From: Pseudomonadota bacterium
Lineage (GTDB): Bacteria > Pseudomonadota > Gammaproteobacteria > Steroidobacterales > Steroidobacteraceae
Reading direction: 5' to 3'
Assembly: GCA_021805275.1 (NCBI GenBank)
Contig: JAJZFQ010000062.1
Coordinates: forward strand, 1 to 12,529
DNA: 12,529 nucleotides
Shown here: positions 1 through 7,498 of the stretch, one piece after another
Layout: every line of letters starts with the position of its first letter
Position numbering within the stretch: the first letter of the stretch is position 1
Position numbers and translations under genes: made by a program
The notes under the pieces: model-generated
The model's input: the letters and a program-made list of their open reading frames with translations, nothing else
What the model was told of the DNA's origin: nothing
The model's database searches: none

Positions 1-520
1 GGGTCTCCACCCCATAGTCGCGCAGCACCTGACGCAGCGGCTGCGACGGGGCGACCAGCGCCTGCACGTCGGAGCATTGAGAGCGGGTGAAGGCGCGCGC
101 CAGCGTGCGCCCCACGGTCCGCGGCAGAACCGGCACGTAGTGATGCAGGTACTCCTCGAAGAATGTGTGGTAGGTGGCCAGACACGGAACGCGGCGGCGG
201 CGCGCGGTGCGCACTCCGGCGTAGTGGGCCACGAACGGGGTGTGCACATGGACCAGATCGAACGGTTCGCGCTCGAGTTCGGCGAGCGTGCGGCACAGCG
301 CGCCCCAGCGCATCCGCCGATCCTCCGGGTCGCCGGGCACCTTGCTGCTGGCGACGCGGACCACCGCCTGCTCCGCGCTCGCAGCTTCGCCCGTATAGCG
401 CGGCGCCACGAGAACCGTCTCGACGCCGAGACGTTCGAGGTCGGCGCGAAAAGTGGCGATGGAAGTCGACACGCCGTTGACGCGCGGGAAGAAGACGTCG
501 GAGACGAACAGCACTCGCAT
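1..520 (-). CDS. Glycosyltransferase, GT4 / GT-B fold (C-terminus outside the window)
   Basis: The visible part is the N-terminal 173 residues. It opens with MRVLFVSDVFFPRVNGVSTS, the usual start of a GT-B Rossmann domain in family 4 glycosyltransferases, where the G-V-S/T loop contacts the donor. HVHTPF at residues 91-96 and the T-Y-H-T-F segment at 116-120 match the acceptor-side motifs of the subgroup that includes alpha-mannosyltransferases and diacylglycerol glucosyltransferases. The nucleotide-sugar-binding C-terminal half, with its E-X7-E motif, is beyond the left edge, so donor and acceptor cannot be assigned. The ATG start at 520 shares one base with the stop of the PAP2 gene (TGATG), and there is no strong Shine-Dalgarno sequence, which suggests translational coupling. 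A role in making a glycolipid or surface glycan is inferred from family and neighbour. Confidence 0.88.
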   Translation of the reverse strand, partial: MRVLFVSDVFFPRVNGVSTSIATFRADLERLGVETVLVAPRYTGEAASAEQAVVRVASSKVPGDPEDRRMRWGALCRTLAELEREPFDLVHVHTPFVAHYAGVRTARRRRVPCLATYHTFFEEYLHHYVPVLPRTVGRTLARAFTRSQCSDVQALVAPSQPLRQVLRDYGVET

Positions 521-1059
521 CAGGCGAGCGACACGCCCACCAGGCCGAGCGCCAGCCCGATGACCGCACCGGCGAGGACGTCCGTCGGATAGTGCAGGCC
601 GAGCACGGTCCGCGATCCGGCGATGAGCAGCGTCAGCGGGATCAGCACCCAGCCGAGGGCCGGGAAATGCACGGTCGCCTGCACCGTGAAGCACACGGCA
701 TACAGCGTGTGTCCCGAGGGAAAGCTGTATCGATCCAGTGGCGCCATGGCCAGATCGATGTTCGCGTGGGTCATGAAGGGCCGCTCGCGCACCAGCGTGT
801 GCTTGAGCCCCTTGTAGAGCCCCAGGCCGGCGATGCCGGTCAGGGCCATCACCAGCGCCGGCGCGACGGCGGTCCGGCCGTAGAGCAGGGGCAGGGTCAG
901 AATCACCACGTACCAGATCAGCCCGTCGCCGAGTCGGCTGGCGATCTGGAAGATGCGCCGGGGCAGCGCAAACGCCGCACCCCGGTTCAACCGGCGACAC
1001 AACGCGTATTCGGCGGCATCCGCGCGCGCGATCCACTCGGAGAGGGCGGGTGCTTTCAT
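520..1059 (-). CDS. PAP2-family membrane phosphatase
   Basis: This 179-residue integral membrane protein carries all three signature motifs of the PAP2/haloperoxidase superfamily: K-X6-RP (K86 to P94), PSGH (114-117) and SR-X5-H-X3-D (S149, R150, H156, D160). H117 and H156 are the expected catalytic base and nucleophile. Hydrophobic segments lie at about 46-60, 65-83, 118-132, 136-148 and 159-178. Members dephosphorylate lipid phosphates such as phosphatidic acid, phosphatidylglycerol phosphate or undecaprenyl diphosphate on the outer face of the inner membrane; the substrate here is unknown. I chose the ATG at 1059. The frame stays open far upstream, but that stretch is antisense to ydbH. 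An alternative ATG at 1134 would add 25 residues of poor character. The gene is directly coupled to the downstream GT4 gene and divergent from ydbH. Confidence 0.9.
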   Translation of the reverse strand: MKAPALSEWIARADAAEYALCRRLNRGAAFALPRRIFQIASRLGDGLIWYVVILTLPLLYGRTAVAPALVMALTGIAGLGLYKGLKHTLVRERPFMTHANIDLAMAPLDRYSFPSGHTLYAVCFTVQATVHFPALGWVLIPLTLLIAGSRTVLGLHYPTDVLAGAVIGLALGLVGVSLA

Positions 1060-1146
1060 TGCGGCATCCGGGCGTGCACTATGCAGGTGCGAAATGGCTC
1101 GCCCGTGCAGGATCTGCGGCCACGACGTCCGCATGATGACAGTTTC

Positions 1147-3225
1147 GTGAAGATTTCGTTGCAGAGGGCATGCTGGGCGCTCGGACCGCTGGCGGCCGCC
1201 CTGGCGGTGCCGGCACATGCCGTCGACCAGGTCACGCTCACCGTATCGAGGCTGCAGACACCGCAGGCGCAGGTGCGTGGGGCGCAGGTGGTGATGCGCC
1301 TGGGGTCGGGAGGCCTCTCGGGCAGTCTGCGGGCCGCCTCGGTGCAGCTGACCCGCCCGGGCGCCCCGCCGCTGCACGGTGCCGTACTGCACTGCGCCAC
1401 GGTCAGCCTCAGCGGACCGTATGCGTGCCGCGGCGGCCAGTTTGCGCTCCGAGCCGGCGCGTTCGGCGCGGTGCACGGGGACCTCGCGACGAGCTACGAC
1501 GCCCGGACGGGCGCACTCACCGTCAGCGCCGCCCGCGTCGCGCTCGCGCACGGCGAGCTGCGCCTCGTGGCCGCGCTGCGCCCGGGCCGGTGGCAGGTGC
1601 GGATGAGCGCCACGGGGGTACAGCTCGCCGAAGCCGTACGCCTGGCGCACCCGTGGTTCACTCTGCCGTCGGGCGATTCGCTCAGCGGGCCGGTGAGTCT
1701 GGCGCTGCGCGCGGCCAATCGTCCGGCCCTGCATGCGCGCATCCGCCTGCGCAGTGGGGATCTGAACTTCAGCAATGCCGCGGGCACGGTCGTCTCGCAG
1801 CACGTGGCGGCGGCCCTGCACGGCGCCGTCACGGAACGCGGCGGCGCGCTGAGCGGTACTCTCGTGCTCGCCGGCTCACGCGGAGAGGCGCTCGCCGGTC
1901 CGCTGTATCTGGATCTGGCGGCCCATCCGCTCGCGCTGCACGTCACGGCCGCCCGGCGCGGGGCCGGCGTGCTCGAGATTTCACGCCTCACGCTGCATGA
2001 GCGCGGCGTCATCGATGCGGACGCGACGGCGCAGCTGGCGCTCACCCCCCGGCCGACGCTGATTGACGCGCAGGTGCAGCTCGCCCGGCTCGCCTTCCCG
2101 GGCGCCTATGCCAGCTTCATGCAAATGACCCTGGCCTCCGGCCCGCTCGGCTCGCTACGCACCCGAGGCTGGGCGAGCGGATCACTGCGCCTGCGTGCCG
2201 GACACATCGAGCGCATCGACGCGCTGCTGCACGGCATCGGCTTCAGCGATCCCACGGCGAGCCTGTCGATGGCCGGCCTCAACGGCGCCATCCACTGGGC
2301 GTCCGCCTCCGGCGTGGCGGTGGCGCACTCGCAGCTCAGCTGGCAGCACATCGGCCTGTACGGCCTCGCCGGCGGCGCGACGCACCTGACCTTCCTCACC
2401 TGGAGTCGCAACTTCGCACTGCTCGGCGGCAACGTGCGCGTGCCGGTGTTCGATGGCGCGATCCTCATCCATACGCTGGTGGGGCGCAATCTCGGCACGC
2501 CGCATGCGCAATTCGATTTCAATGCCGACCTGACCCCGATCAGCATGCCGGTCATGTGCAAGGCCTTTGGCTGGCCGATCATGAACGGGCATCTGTTCGC
2601 CCACATCCCCCTGGTGCAGTACCGCCATCACGTACTGAAGTTCAACGGCAACCTGGTCGCACATGTGTTCGACGGCGTGATCACCGGCAGCCACATCCGC
2701 CTCGACGATCCGCTCGGACAGTGGCCGCAGCTGTATGCCGATGTTGCGGCACGGGCGCTGGATCTGGGCATGGTGACCCATACGTTCGCGTTCGGCTCGA
2801 TGACCGGACGGATCGATGCGGACATCACCGGACTGAAACTGTTCGACTGGTCGCCGGTGGCGTTCGATGCGCGCATCTACACCATGCCCGGCGACCACTC
2901 GAGCCACCTGATCAGCCAGAAGGCCGTCACGCGCATCGCCGGCCTCGGCGGCGGCGGGAGCGAGGTCGCCGCCGCGCTCGAATCCGGCGTCTTGCAGTTC
3001 TTCAAGACCTTCCACTACCGGCGCCTGGCCATCGGCTGCCGTCTGCGCAATGAGGTCTGCCACATGTCCGGGGTCGGCCCGGCGGACGACGGTGGATACT
3101 ACCTGGTGCAGGGCAGTTGGATTCCGCGTCTGGACATCATCGGCAACGTCCAGCGGGTCAACTGGCCGCAGATGCTCGAGCAGATCACGCAGGGCATCAG
3201 CCACGGCGGCATGAAGATGAATTGA
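1147..3225 (+). CDS. ydbH: YdbH-like AsmA-family intermembrane lipid-homeostasis protein
   Basis: This is a long, beta-rich, periplasmic-type protein of 692 residues. The low-complexity pattern of short strands (for example LSGSLRAASVQLTR and LSGPVSLALRAANRPALHAR) is typical of the repeating-beta-groove AsmA/TamB/YdbH superfamily. The C-terminal part (about 480-690), ending around RLDIIGNVQRVNWPQMLEQI, resembles the conserved YdbH domain (Pfam PF11739). In E. coli YdbH is anchored in the inner membrane, joins the lipoprotein YnbE at the outer membrane and helps move phospholipids, redundantly with TamB and YhdP. Here it is shorter than the roughly 880-residue E. coli protein. I start at GTG 1147 because it gives an N-terminus with K and R, a hydrophobic core and AHA at about residue 25. 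An upstream in-frame ATG at 1081 would put a charged stretch in front. The next gene is a YdbL-like lipoprotein, which supports the assignment. Confidence 0.83.
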   Translation: MKISLQRACWALGPLAAALAVPAHAVDQVTLTVSRLQTPQAQVRGAQVVMRLGSGGLSGSLRAASVQLTRPGAPPLHGAVLHCATVSLSGPYACRGGQFALRAGAFGAVHGDLATSYDARTGALTVSAARVALAHGELRLVAALRPGRWQVRMSATGVQLAEAVRLAHPWFTLPSGDSLSGPVSLALRAANRPALHARIRLRSGDLNFSNAAGTVVSQHVAAALHGAVTERGGALSGTLVLAGSRGEALAGPLYLDLAAHPLALHVTAARRGAGVLEISRLTLHERGVIDADATAQLALTPRPTLIDAQVQLARLAFPGAYASFMQMTLASGPLGSLRTRGWASGSLRLRAGHIERIDALLHGIGFSDPTASLSMAGLNGAIHWASASGVAVAHSQLSWQHIGLYGLAGGATHLTFLTWSRNFALLGGNVRVPVFDGAILIHTLVGRNLGTPHAQFDFNADLTPISMPVMCKAFGWPIMNGHLFAHIPLVQYRHHVLKFNGNLVAHVFDGVITGSHIRLDDPLGQWPQLYADVAARALDLGMVTHTFAFGSMTGRIDADITGLKLFDWSPVAFDARIYTMPGDHSSHLISQKAVTRIAGLGGGGSEVAAALESGVLQFFKTFHYRRLAIGCRLRNEVCHMSGVGPADDGGYYLVQGSWIPRLDIIGNVQRVNWPQMLEQITQGISHGGMKMN

Positions 3226-3341
3226 GCCCGTCCGGGCGGTAAAATGCGCACCACGCGGGGGTTTCCGCCGCGGCCGCTTGGCCCAGACCTTATGCAGCGT
3301 CACGTGCCAGAATATCCGCACGGTTCCATCGGAGAACGTCC

Positions 3342-4034
3342 ATGCGATTAGCAACCCATCCCGCACCGCTCGAGCGCGCCTCGGCGCGCACCGCCCGCCT
3401 CGCTCTGATCCTCGCCGCGGCCGCGGCGCTCGCCAGCTGCGTCACGGTGAATGTGTATTTCCCGGCCGCCGCCGCCCAGAAGGCCGCCGATAAGATCATC
3501 CGCGCCGTCACCGGCAGCAACGGCAACGCAGCACCACCGCCGGCCAGCCCGCAGAGCACCCCGTCGGCGGCGCCCCCGACCGCGGCCACCGTTCGTGCGC
3601 CGCACGGCGGATCGATCCTCGAGGCTCTGGCGGGCCGGCTGGTGATGGCGCTCGTGCCGGCGGCGCATGCGGCCGGACAGGCCGACCTCGACATCTCGAC
3701 CCCGCAGATCCGCGCCATCGTCGCGGCCATGCATCAGCGCTTCGCGCAGCTCAAGCCGTACTTTCACGACGGCGTGATCGGCATCACCGCTGAAGGGGTC
3801 ATCGCGATCCGCGACCAGAGCAGTGTCCCGCTGATGCAGCGGGCGCAGCTGGCGCACCTGGTGGCGCAGCAGAACCAGGATCTGTCGCAGCTGTACACGC
3901 AGATTGCCGATGCCAACGGCCATCCGGCCTGGGCCGGCAACATCCGCAGCACCTTCGCCAGCCGCTGGATCGCGCATGCCAAGCAGAACGGCTGGTACTA
4001 CCGCGACAGCGGCGGCACCTGGGTCAAGGGCTGA
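3342..4034 (+). CDS. ydbL: Lipoprotein with YdbL/DUF1318 domain
   Basis: The 230-residue product begins with a lipoprotein signal: arginines in the first 19 residues, an alanine/leucine core and the lipobox L30-A-S-C33. C33 would be the lipidated first residue of the mature protein, followed by a likely beta strand, VTVNVYF. A Pro/Ala/Ser-rich linker spans about 62-90. A second hydrophobic stretch at 93-112 (LVMALVPAAHAAG) looks like another signal peptide. The C-terminal DUF1318 domain (about 115-230) contains YTQIADANGHPAW and ends in WYYRDSGGTW. E. coli YdbL is a small periplasmic protein from the ydbH-ynbE-ydbL operon that modulates YdbH-YnbE. A good ribosome-binding site, GGAGAA at 3331-3336, supports this ATG. 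The gene follows ydbH by 116 nt, and no separate ynbE fits in that gap. Confidence 0.83.
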   Translation: MRLATHPAPLERASARTARLALILAAAAALASCVTVNVYFPAAAAQKAADKIIRAVTGSNGNAAPPPASPQSTPSAAPPTAATVRAPHGGSILEALAGRLVMALVPAAHAAGQADLDISTPQIRAIVAAMHQRFAQLKPYFHDGVIGITAEGVIAIRDQSSVPLMQRAQLAHLVAQQNQDLSQLYTQIADANGHPAWAGNIRSTFASRWIAHAKQNGWYYRDSGGTWVKG

Positions 4035-4039
4035 GAGCG

Positions 4040-4078
4040 GTGCGGCGGCGGCTCCCGGCACGGGGACCGCCGCCGCAC
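4040..4078. terminator. Strong hairpin between convergent ydbL and yadH
   Basis: GTGCGGCGGCGG (4040-4051) is perfectly complementary to CCGCCGCCGCAC (4067-4078). The stem extends inward by TCCC/GGGA (4053-4056 with 4063-4066) after one bulged base, leaving a 6-nt loop. It sits between the ydbL stop (4034) and the yadH stop (4083), where a bidirectional terminator is expected. No T-tract follows on either strand, so it is not a classical intrinsic terminator. It may instead stop or stabilise transcript ends together with Rho. Confidence 0.6.
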
Positions 4079-4082
4079 TGAC

Positions 4083-4895
4083 TCATTCGCGGATTCCGGA
4101 ACTGCGATCGAGCATCAGGACGGCGGTCGAGAACAGCGTCAGAATGGCGATGACCATGATCGTGAACGCGACCACGACCGGGACGTCAGATACCCCGAGG
4201 AATCCGAAGCGGAATGCGTTGACCATGTAGAGGATCGGGTCGACGAGCGAGAGGTGCTGCGCCCAGGCCGGCAGCTGAGCGATCGAGTAGAACACCCCGC
4301 CGAGGTAGATCAGCGGGGTCAGCACGAAGTTCGGGATGACGCTGATCTGATCGAAGTTCTTGGCGAACATCGCGTTGAGGAATCCACCGAGCGCGAAGGT
4401 CATCGAGGTCATCGCAGCGGCCGCCACCACGATCACCGGATGCGTGACCGGCAGGTGCGTGAAGAACAGCGTGACGATGCTGACCAGCAGACCGACCATG
4501 GCGCCGCGCAGCAATCCGCCGGCGACGTAACCCGAGACGATGATCCAGCTCGGCAGCGGCGAGACGAGCAGCTCCTCGATGTGCTTGCCGAATTTCGCGC
4601 CAAAGAACGACGAGACGACGTTGTTGTATGAATTGAGGATCACCGCCTGCATGATCAGCCCGGGCGCGATGTACGTCATGTAGCTGATGCCGTTCATCGG
4701 CCCGAGACGACTGCCGATCACGGCCCCGAAGATCAGGAAGTACAGCGTTGCAGTGACGCCCGAGGGCAGGATGGTTTGGCTCCAGATGCGCACGATCCGG
4801 TGGAATTCCCGGATGACGATCGTCTGAAAGCCGACCCGGCGGATCTGTGCCATGGACTGCGGCGGCGCCGCGGAATGCTCCACCATCGTACTCAT
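4083..4895 (-). CDS. yadH: ABC-2 type exporter permease, YadH family
   Basis: A 270-residue inner-membrane permease of the ABC-2 family. It closely follows E. coli YadH along its length: TLYFLIFGAVIGSR (50-63), YIAPGLIMQAVI (75-86), SSFFGAKFGKHIEELLVSPL (95-114) and LTPLIYLGGVFYS (192-204). About six membrane segments can be drawn, near 43-60, 74-90, 119-145, 154-177, 186-206 and 239-262. It would form the membrane pore of an exporter driven by YadG; the transported substrate is not established. The ATG at 4895 overlaps the yadG stop in an ATGA junction. It has a good ribosome-binding site, GGGGAG, about 7 nt upstream (4903-4908) inside yadG, so the two proteins should be made in a coupled way. 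It is the last gene of the minus-strand operon. Confidence 0.93.
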   Translation of the reverse strand: MSTMVEHSAAPPQSMAQIRRVGFQTIVIREFHRIVRIWSQTILPSGVTATLYFLIFGAVIGSRLGPMNGISYMTYIAPGLIMQAVILNSYNNVVSSFFGAKFGKHIEELLVSPLPSWIIVSGYVAGGLLRGAMVGLLVSIVTLFFTHLPVTHPVIVVAAAAMTSMTFALGGFLNAMFAKNFDQISVIPNFVLTPLIYLGGVFYSIAQLPAWAQHLSLVDPILYMVNAFRFGFLGVSDVPVVVAFTIMVIAILTLFSTAVLMLDRSSGIRE

Positions 4896-5812
4896 GCCGC
4901 GGCTCCCCGCTCGACCAGGCGCATGAAGATTTCCTCCAGCCGGTTGACCTTGTTGCGCAGCGAGTGGACTTCGATGCCGAGCGCCGAGAGCCGCGCGAAC
5001 AGATCGTTGAGGTTCTCCTGCTTGGACACTTCGACCTCGAGGGTCGTCTCATCGATCAGCTTGACCGAATAACCCTCGAGCGCCGGTGCCGCGGTGAGCG
5101 GCTGGCTCAGGCTGAGCACGAACGTCTCGCTGTGCAGCCGGCGCAGCAAGTTGCTCATCCGGTCGCGCTCGATGATGCGACCGCCGTCGATGATCGCGAT
5201 GTTGCGGCAGAGCGTCTCGGCCTCTTCGAGGTAGTGGGTCGTGAGAATGATCGTCGTGCCGCGCTGGTTGATGCCGCGCAGGAAGTCCCACATCGAGCGG
5301 CGAATCTCGATGTCGACGCCCGCAGTGGGTTCATCGAGGATCAGCAGGCGCGGTTCGTGCATCAGCGCGCGCGCAATCATCAGGCGGCGCTTCATGCCGC
5401 CGGACAGCCCGCGCGAGGTGTGATTGCGTTTCTCCCAGAGCTGCAGCTGCTTGAGATACTTCTCGGCGCGCTGACGGGCGATCGCGCGTGGAATGCCGTA
5501 AAAACCCGCCTGGTTGACCACGATGGTCAGCGGCGTCTCGAACATGTTGAAATTGATTTCCTGCGGCACCACGCCGATGCAACTCTTGGCCTGCTCGAGC
5601 TGCCGGTCGATGTCATAACCGAAGATGCTGGCCTCGCCGCCGGTTTTGCGCACCAGCGAGGTCACGATGCCGATCAGCGTCGTCTTGCCGGCACCGTTCG
5701 GCCCGAGGAGCGCGAAGAAATCCCCTTCCTCGACGGCGAGATCGATGCCCTTCAGGGCCTGTACGCCGTTGCGGTAGGTTTTGGTCAAGCCCTGGACGGA
5801 AAGCGCGTTCAT
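4892..5812 (-). CDS. yadG: ABC exporter ATP-binding protein, YadG family
   Basis: A 306-residue cytoplasmic ATPase subunit with a complete set of ABC motifs: Walker A GPNGAGKT (37-44), Q-loop glutamine Q84, signature LSGGM (136-140), Walker B LLILDEP (156-162) and switch histidine H193 in TTHYLEEAE. The length and the segment VVPQEINFNMFET match E. coli YadG (308 aa) closely. The region after about 215 is the C-terminal extension seen in the drug-exporter-type ABC subunits. ATP hydrolysis here powers the YadH permease encoded immediately downstream with a 4-nt overlap. gshA ends 84 nt upstream on the same strand. That gap has a purine-rich GTAAGGGA about 12 nt before the ATG, a somewhat distant ribosome-binding site, and no clear promoter on this strand, so co-transcription with gshA is likely. 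Confidence 0.94.
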   Translation of the reverse strand: MNALSVQGLTKTYRNGVQALKGIDLAVEEGDFFALLGPNGAGKTTLIGIVTSLVRKTGGEASIFGYDIDRQLEQAKSCIGVVPQEINFNMFETPLTIVVNQAGFYGIPRAIARQRAEKYLKQLQLWEKRNHTSRGLSGGMKRRLMIARALMHEPRLLILDEPTAGVDIEIRRSMWDFLRGINQRGTTIILTTHYLEEAETLCRNIAIIDGGRIIERDRMSNLLRRLHSETFVLSLSQPLTAAPALEGYSVKLIDETTLEVEVSKQENLNDLFARLSALGIEVHSLRNKVNRLEEIFMRLVERGAAA

Positions 5813-5896
5813 AGCGGGCTAGAATCCCTTACCGGCCGGCGCGACGCAATGGCCCGTGCGGGAGATTGACCCGATTTGCCCGCCACCGGTCCGCAC

Positions 5897-7480
5897 TCAG
5901 GCCGCGAAGTAATGGGCAAGATATTCCTCGAACGTGCCGCGATCGGCCGCCTCGATCGTCCGCTGGCGCTCGAGCGACTCCTGCGCCTCGACGGCGAACT
6001 CCGCTAGGCGCGCCTGGTTCGGCGGGTACATCTCGAGGAAGTACGCCTTGTGCAGCTTCGACATCCGCAGCGCCAGCTGCGCGAACGACTCTCCGGTCGA
6101 TGCGAGCTCCGCGAGCATGCGCGCCGAGGGGGTACGGGCGACGTCGGCGATCTTGGCGCTCTGCACCGCGAGCGCCTGGGAATATGGCCGGGCGGCATCG
6201 CCGCGATCGAGGATCTCGCACAATGGGCCCATTTCCTCGAGCAGCGTTCCGGCCCATTCGCGCATCGGCACCTCGCGCTCATCACGCCAGAGCGTCAGCC
6301 CCGGTTCGCGGCCGCGGTGCGCCACCAAGAGATGGTTGTGATCGACGGCATGCTGTTCATGATCGGCGATCGGCGGGCTGTCCTTCAGCAGGCACAGCGC
6401 GAGGAACGCCTCGAGGAAACGCATCTTGTTCTGGTTCACGCCGACCGGGTCGAAGGCACTGACGTCGAGCGCGCGCACCTCGACGTACTCGACGCCGGCG
6501 CGCGCGAGCGCCTGCGTCGGCCGCTCACCGGAGCGGGCCACCCGCTTCGGTCGGATGAAGCTGTAGTACTCGTTCTCGATTTGCAGCACGTTCGCGTTGA
6601 GCTGGCGATAATCTGCGCCGCTGCGCACGCCGAGCGCGGCATACGGCGCGTGCGGGGTGCTGATTGCCCGGCCGAGGTCGCGCACGTATTCGACGAGACT
6701 GTTGACCGAAACGGTCAGTTCCGCCTGGTTGCGGTTGCGGTAGCCGATGTCACTCATCCGCAGGCTGGTGGCGTACGGCTCGTAGGCGCTGTGCGCCGTG
6801 AGGTCGATGAGCGTGTGCTCACGACCCCGCAGGAATGACTTGCACACGACCGGGGACACGCCGAACAGGTACAGCACCAGCCAGCCGTGGCGGCGGTAGT
6901 TGCGCAGCAGGTCGAAATAGCGTGCCGAGATGAACGCCTGGGAGTCATCGCGCGACCCCAGCAGTTCGGCGTAGGCCGGCCAGAACGCGCTCGGAAACGA
7001 ATAATTGAAGTGCACTCCGGAGATGGCCTGCATCATCCGGCCGTAGCGCACGCCGAGACCCTCGCGGTAGATGCTCTTCATCCGCCCGACGTGTGAGCGC
7101 CCGTAGCGGGCGATCGGGATGTCTTCGTCGCGATCGATCCGGCACGGCATGCTGGTCGCCCACAGCAGCTCATCATCGAGATGCCGGTAGACGAACTGGT
7201 GCAGGTCGAGCAGGTACTGCAGCAGCTCCCAGTTGGTATTGAACGTAGGGGTGACCAGCTCGATCAGCGCCTCGGAATAATCCGTGGTGATGTGCTCATT
7301 GGCCAATGCTGAGCCGAGCGCGGCCGGATGCGGCGTCTGCGCGAGCAGTCCGGTGGGCGTCACACGCAGTGACTCCTTTTCGACGCCACGGCGGCCGCCC
7401 TGCAGCAGCTCGGGCGCGCCGCTGTTGAGCAGCGCGGCCAGACGTTTTTCAAACACGATGTCGCGAGCGGTGCCGCTCAT
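5897..7480 (-). CDS. gshA: Glutamate-cysteine ligase, class I (gamma-proteobacterial type)
   Basis: This enzyme joins L-glutamate and L-cysteine using ATP, the first and limiting step of glutathione synthesis in the cytosol. At 527 residues it is close to the E. coli enzyme (518). Landmarks of the class I family are clear: G32-VEKESLRV with metal/ATP-site glutamates E34 and E36, the segment HITTDYSEALIELVTPTF (63-80), ISGVHFNYSFP (153-163), and the C-terminal-half motif VEYVEVRALDVSAFDP (330-345). The ATG at 7480 lies 18 nt after the DUF1499 stop, with a GATGAGG ribosome-binding site in between, so the two are almost certainly co-transcribed. yadG-yadH follow on the same strand. A glutathione S-transferase gene lies elsewhere in the window (10006-10602), but no gshB is visible. 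Nothing suggests truncation. Confidence 0.97.
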   Translation of the reverse strand: MSGTARDIVFEKRLAALLNSGAPELLQGGRRGVEKESLRVTPTGLLAQTPHPAALGSALANEHITTDYSEALIELVTPTFNTNWELLQYLLDLHQFVYRHLDDELLWATSMPCRIDRDEDIPIARYGRSHVGRMKSIYREGLGVRYGRMMQAISGVHFNYSFPSAFWPAYAELLGSRDDSQAFISARYFDLLRNYRRHGWLVLYLFGVSPVVCKSFLRGREHTLIDLTAHSAYEPYATSLRMSDIGYRNRNQAELTVSVNSLVEYVRDLGRAISTPHAPYAALGVRSGADYRQLNANVLQIENEYYSFIRPKRVARSGERPTQALARAGVEYVEVRALDVSAFDPVGVNQNKMRFLEAFLALCLLKDSPPIADHEQHAVDHNHLLVAHRGREPGLTLWRDEREVPMREWAGTLLEEMGPLCEILDRGDAARPYSQALAVQSAKIADVARTPSARMLAELASTGESFAQLALRMSKLHKAYFLEMYPPNQARLAEFAVEAQESLERQRTIEAADRGTFEEYLAHYFAA

Positions 7481-7498
7481 GAATGCCAGTGCCTCATC

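Noticed and set aside
592..1146. Upstream extension of the ydbH frame to 592
   Set aside because: It lies antisense to the PAP2 gene, whose three motifs are intact. The extension is Q/R/H-rich shadow sequence, and a secretion signal begins at 1147.
3244..3351. A 35-codon plus-strand ORF between ydbH and ydbL, considered as a ynbE candidate
   Set aside because: It has no lipobox or hydrophobic signal, is only 35 residues, is not recognisable as YnbE, and overlaps the start of ydbL.
5818..5830. GCTAGAATCCC as a plus-strand -10 element upstream of the gshA 3' end
   Set aside because: No matching -35 at good spacing was seen, and it would drive only antisense RNA into gshA; too weak to list.
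4847..5869. A 340-codon plus-strand frame across yadG
   Set aside because: It is the antisense of a gene with complete ABC motifs, with no domain or ribosome-binding site of its own.
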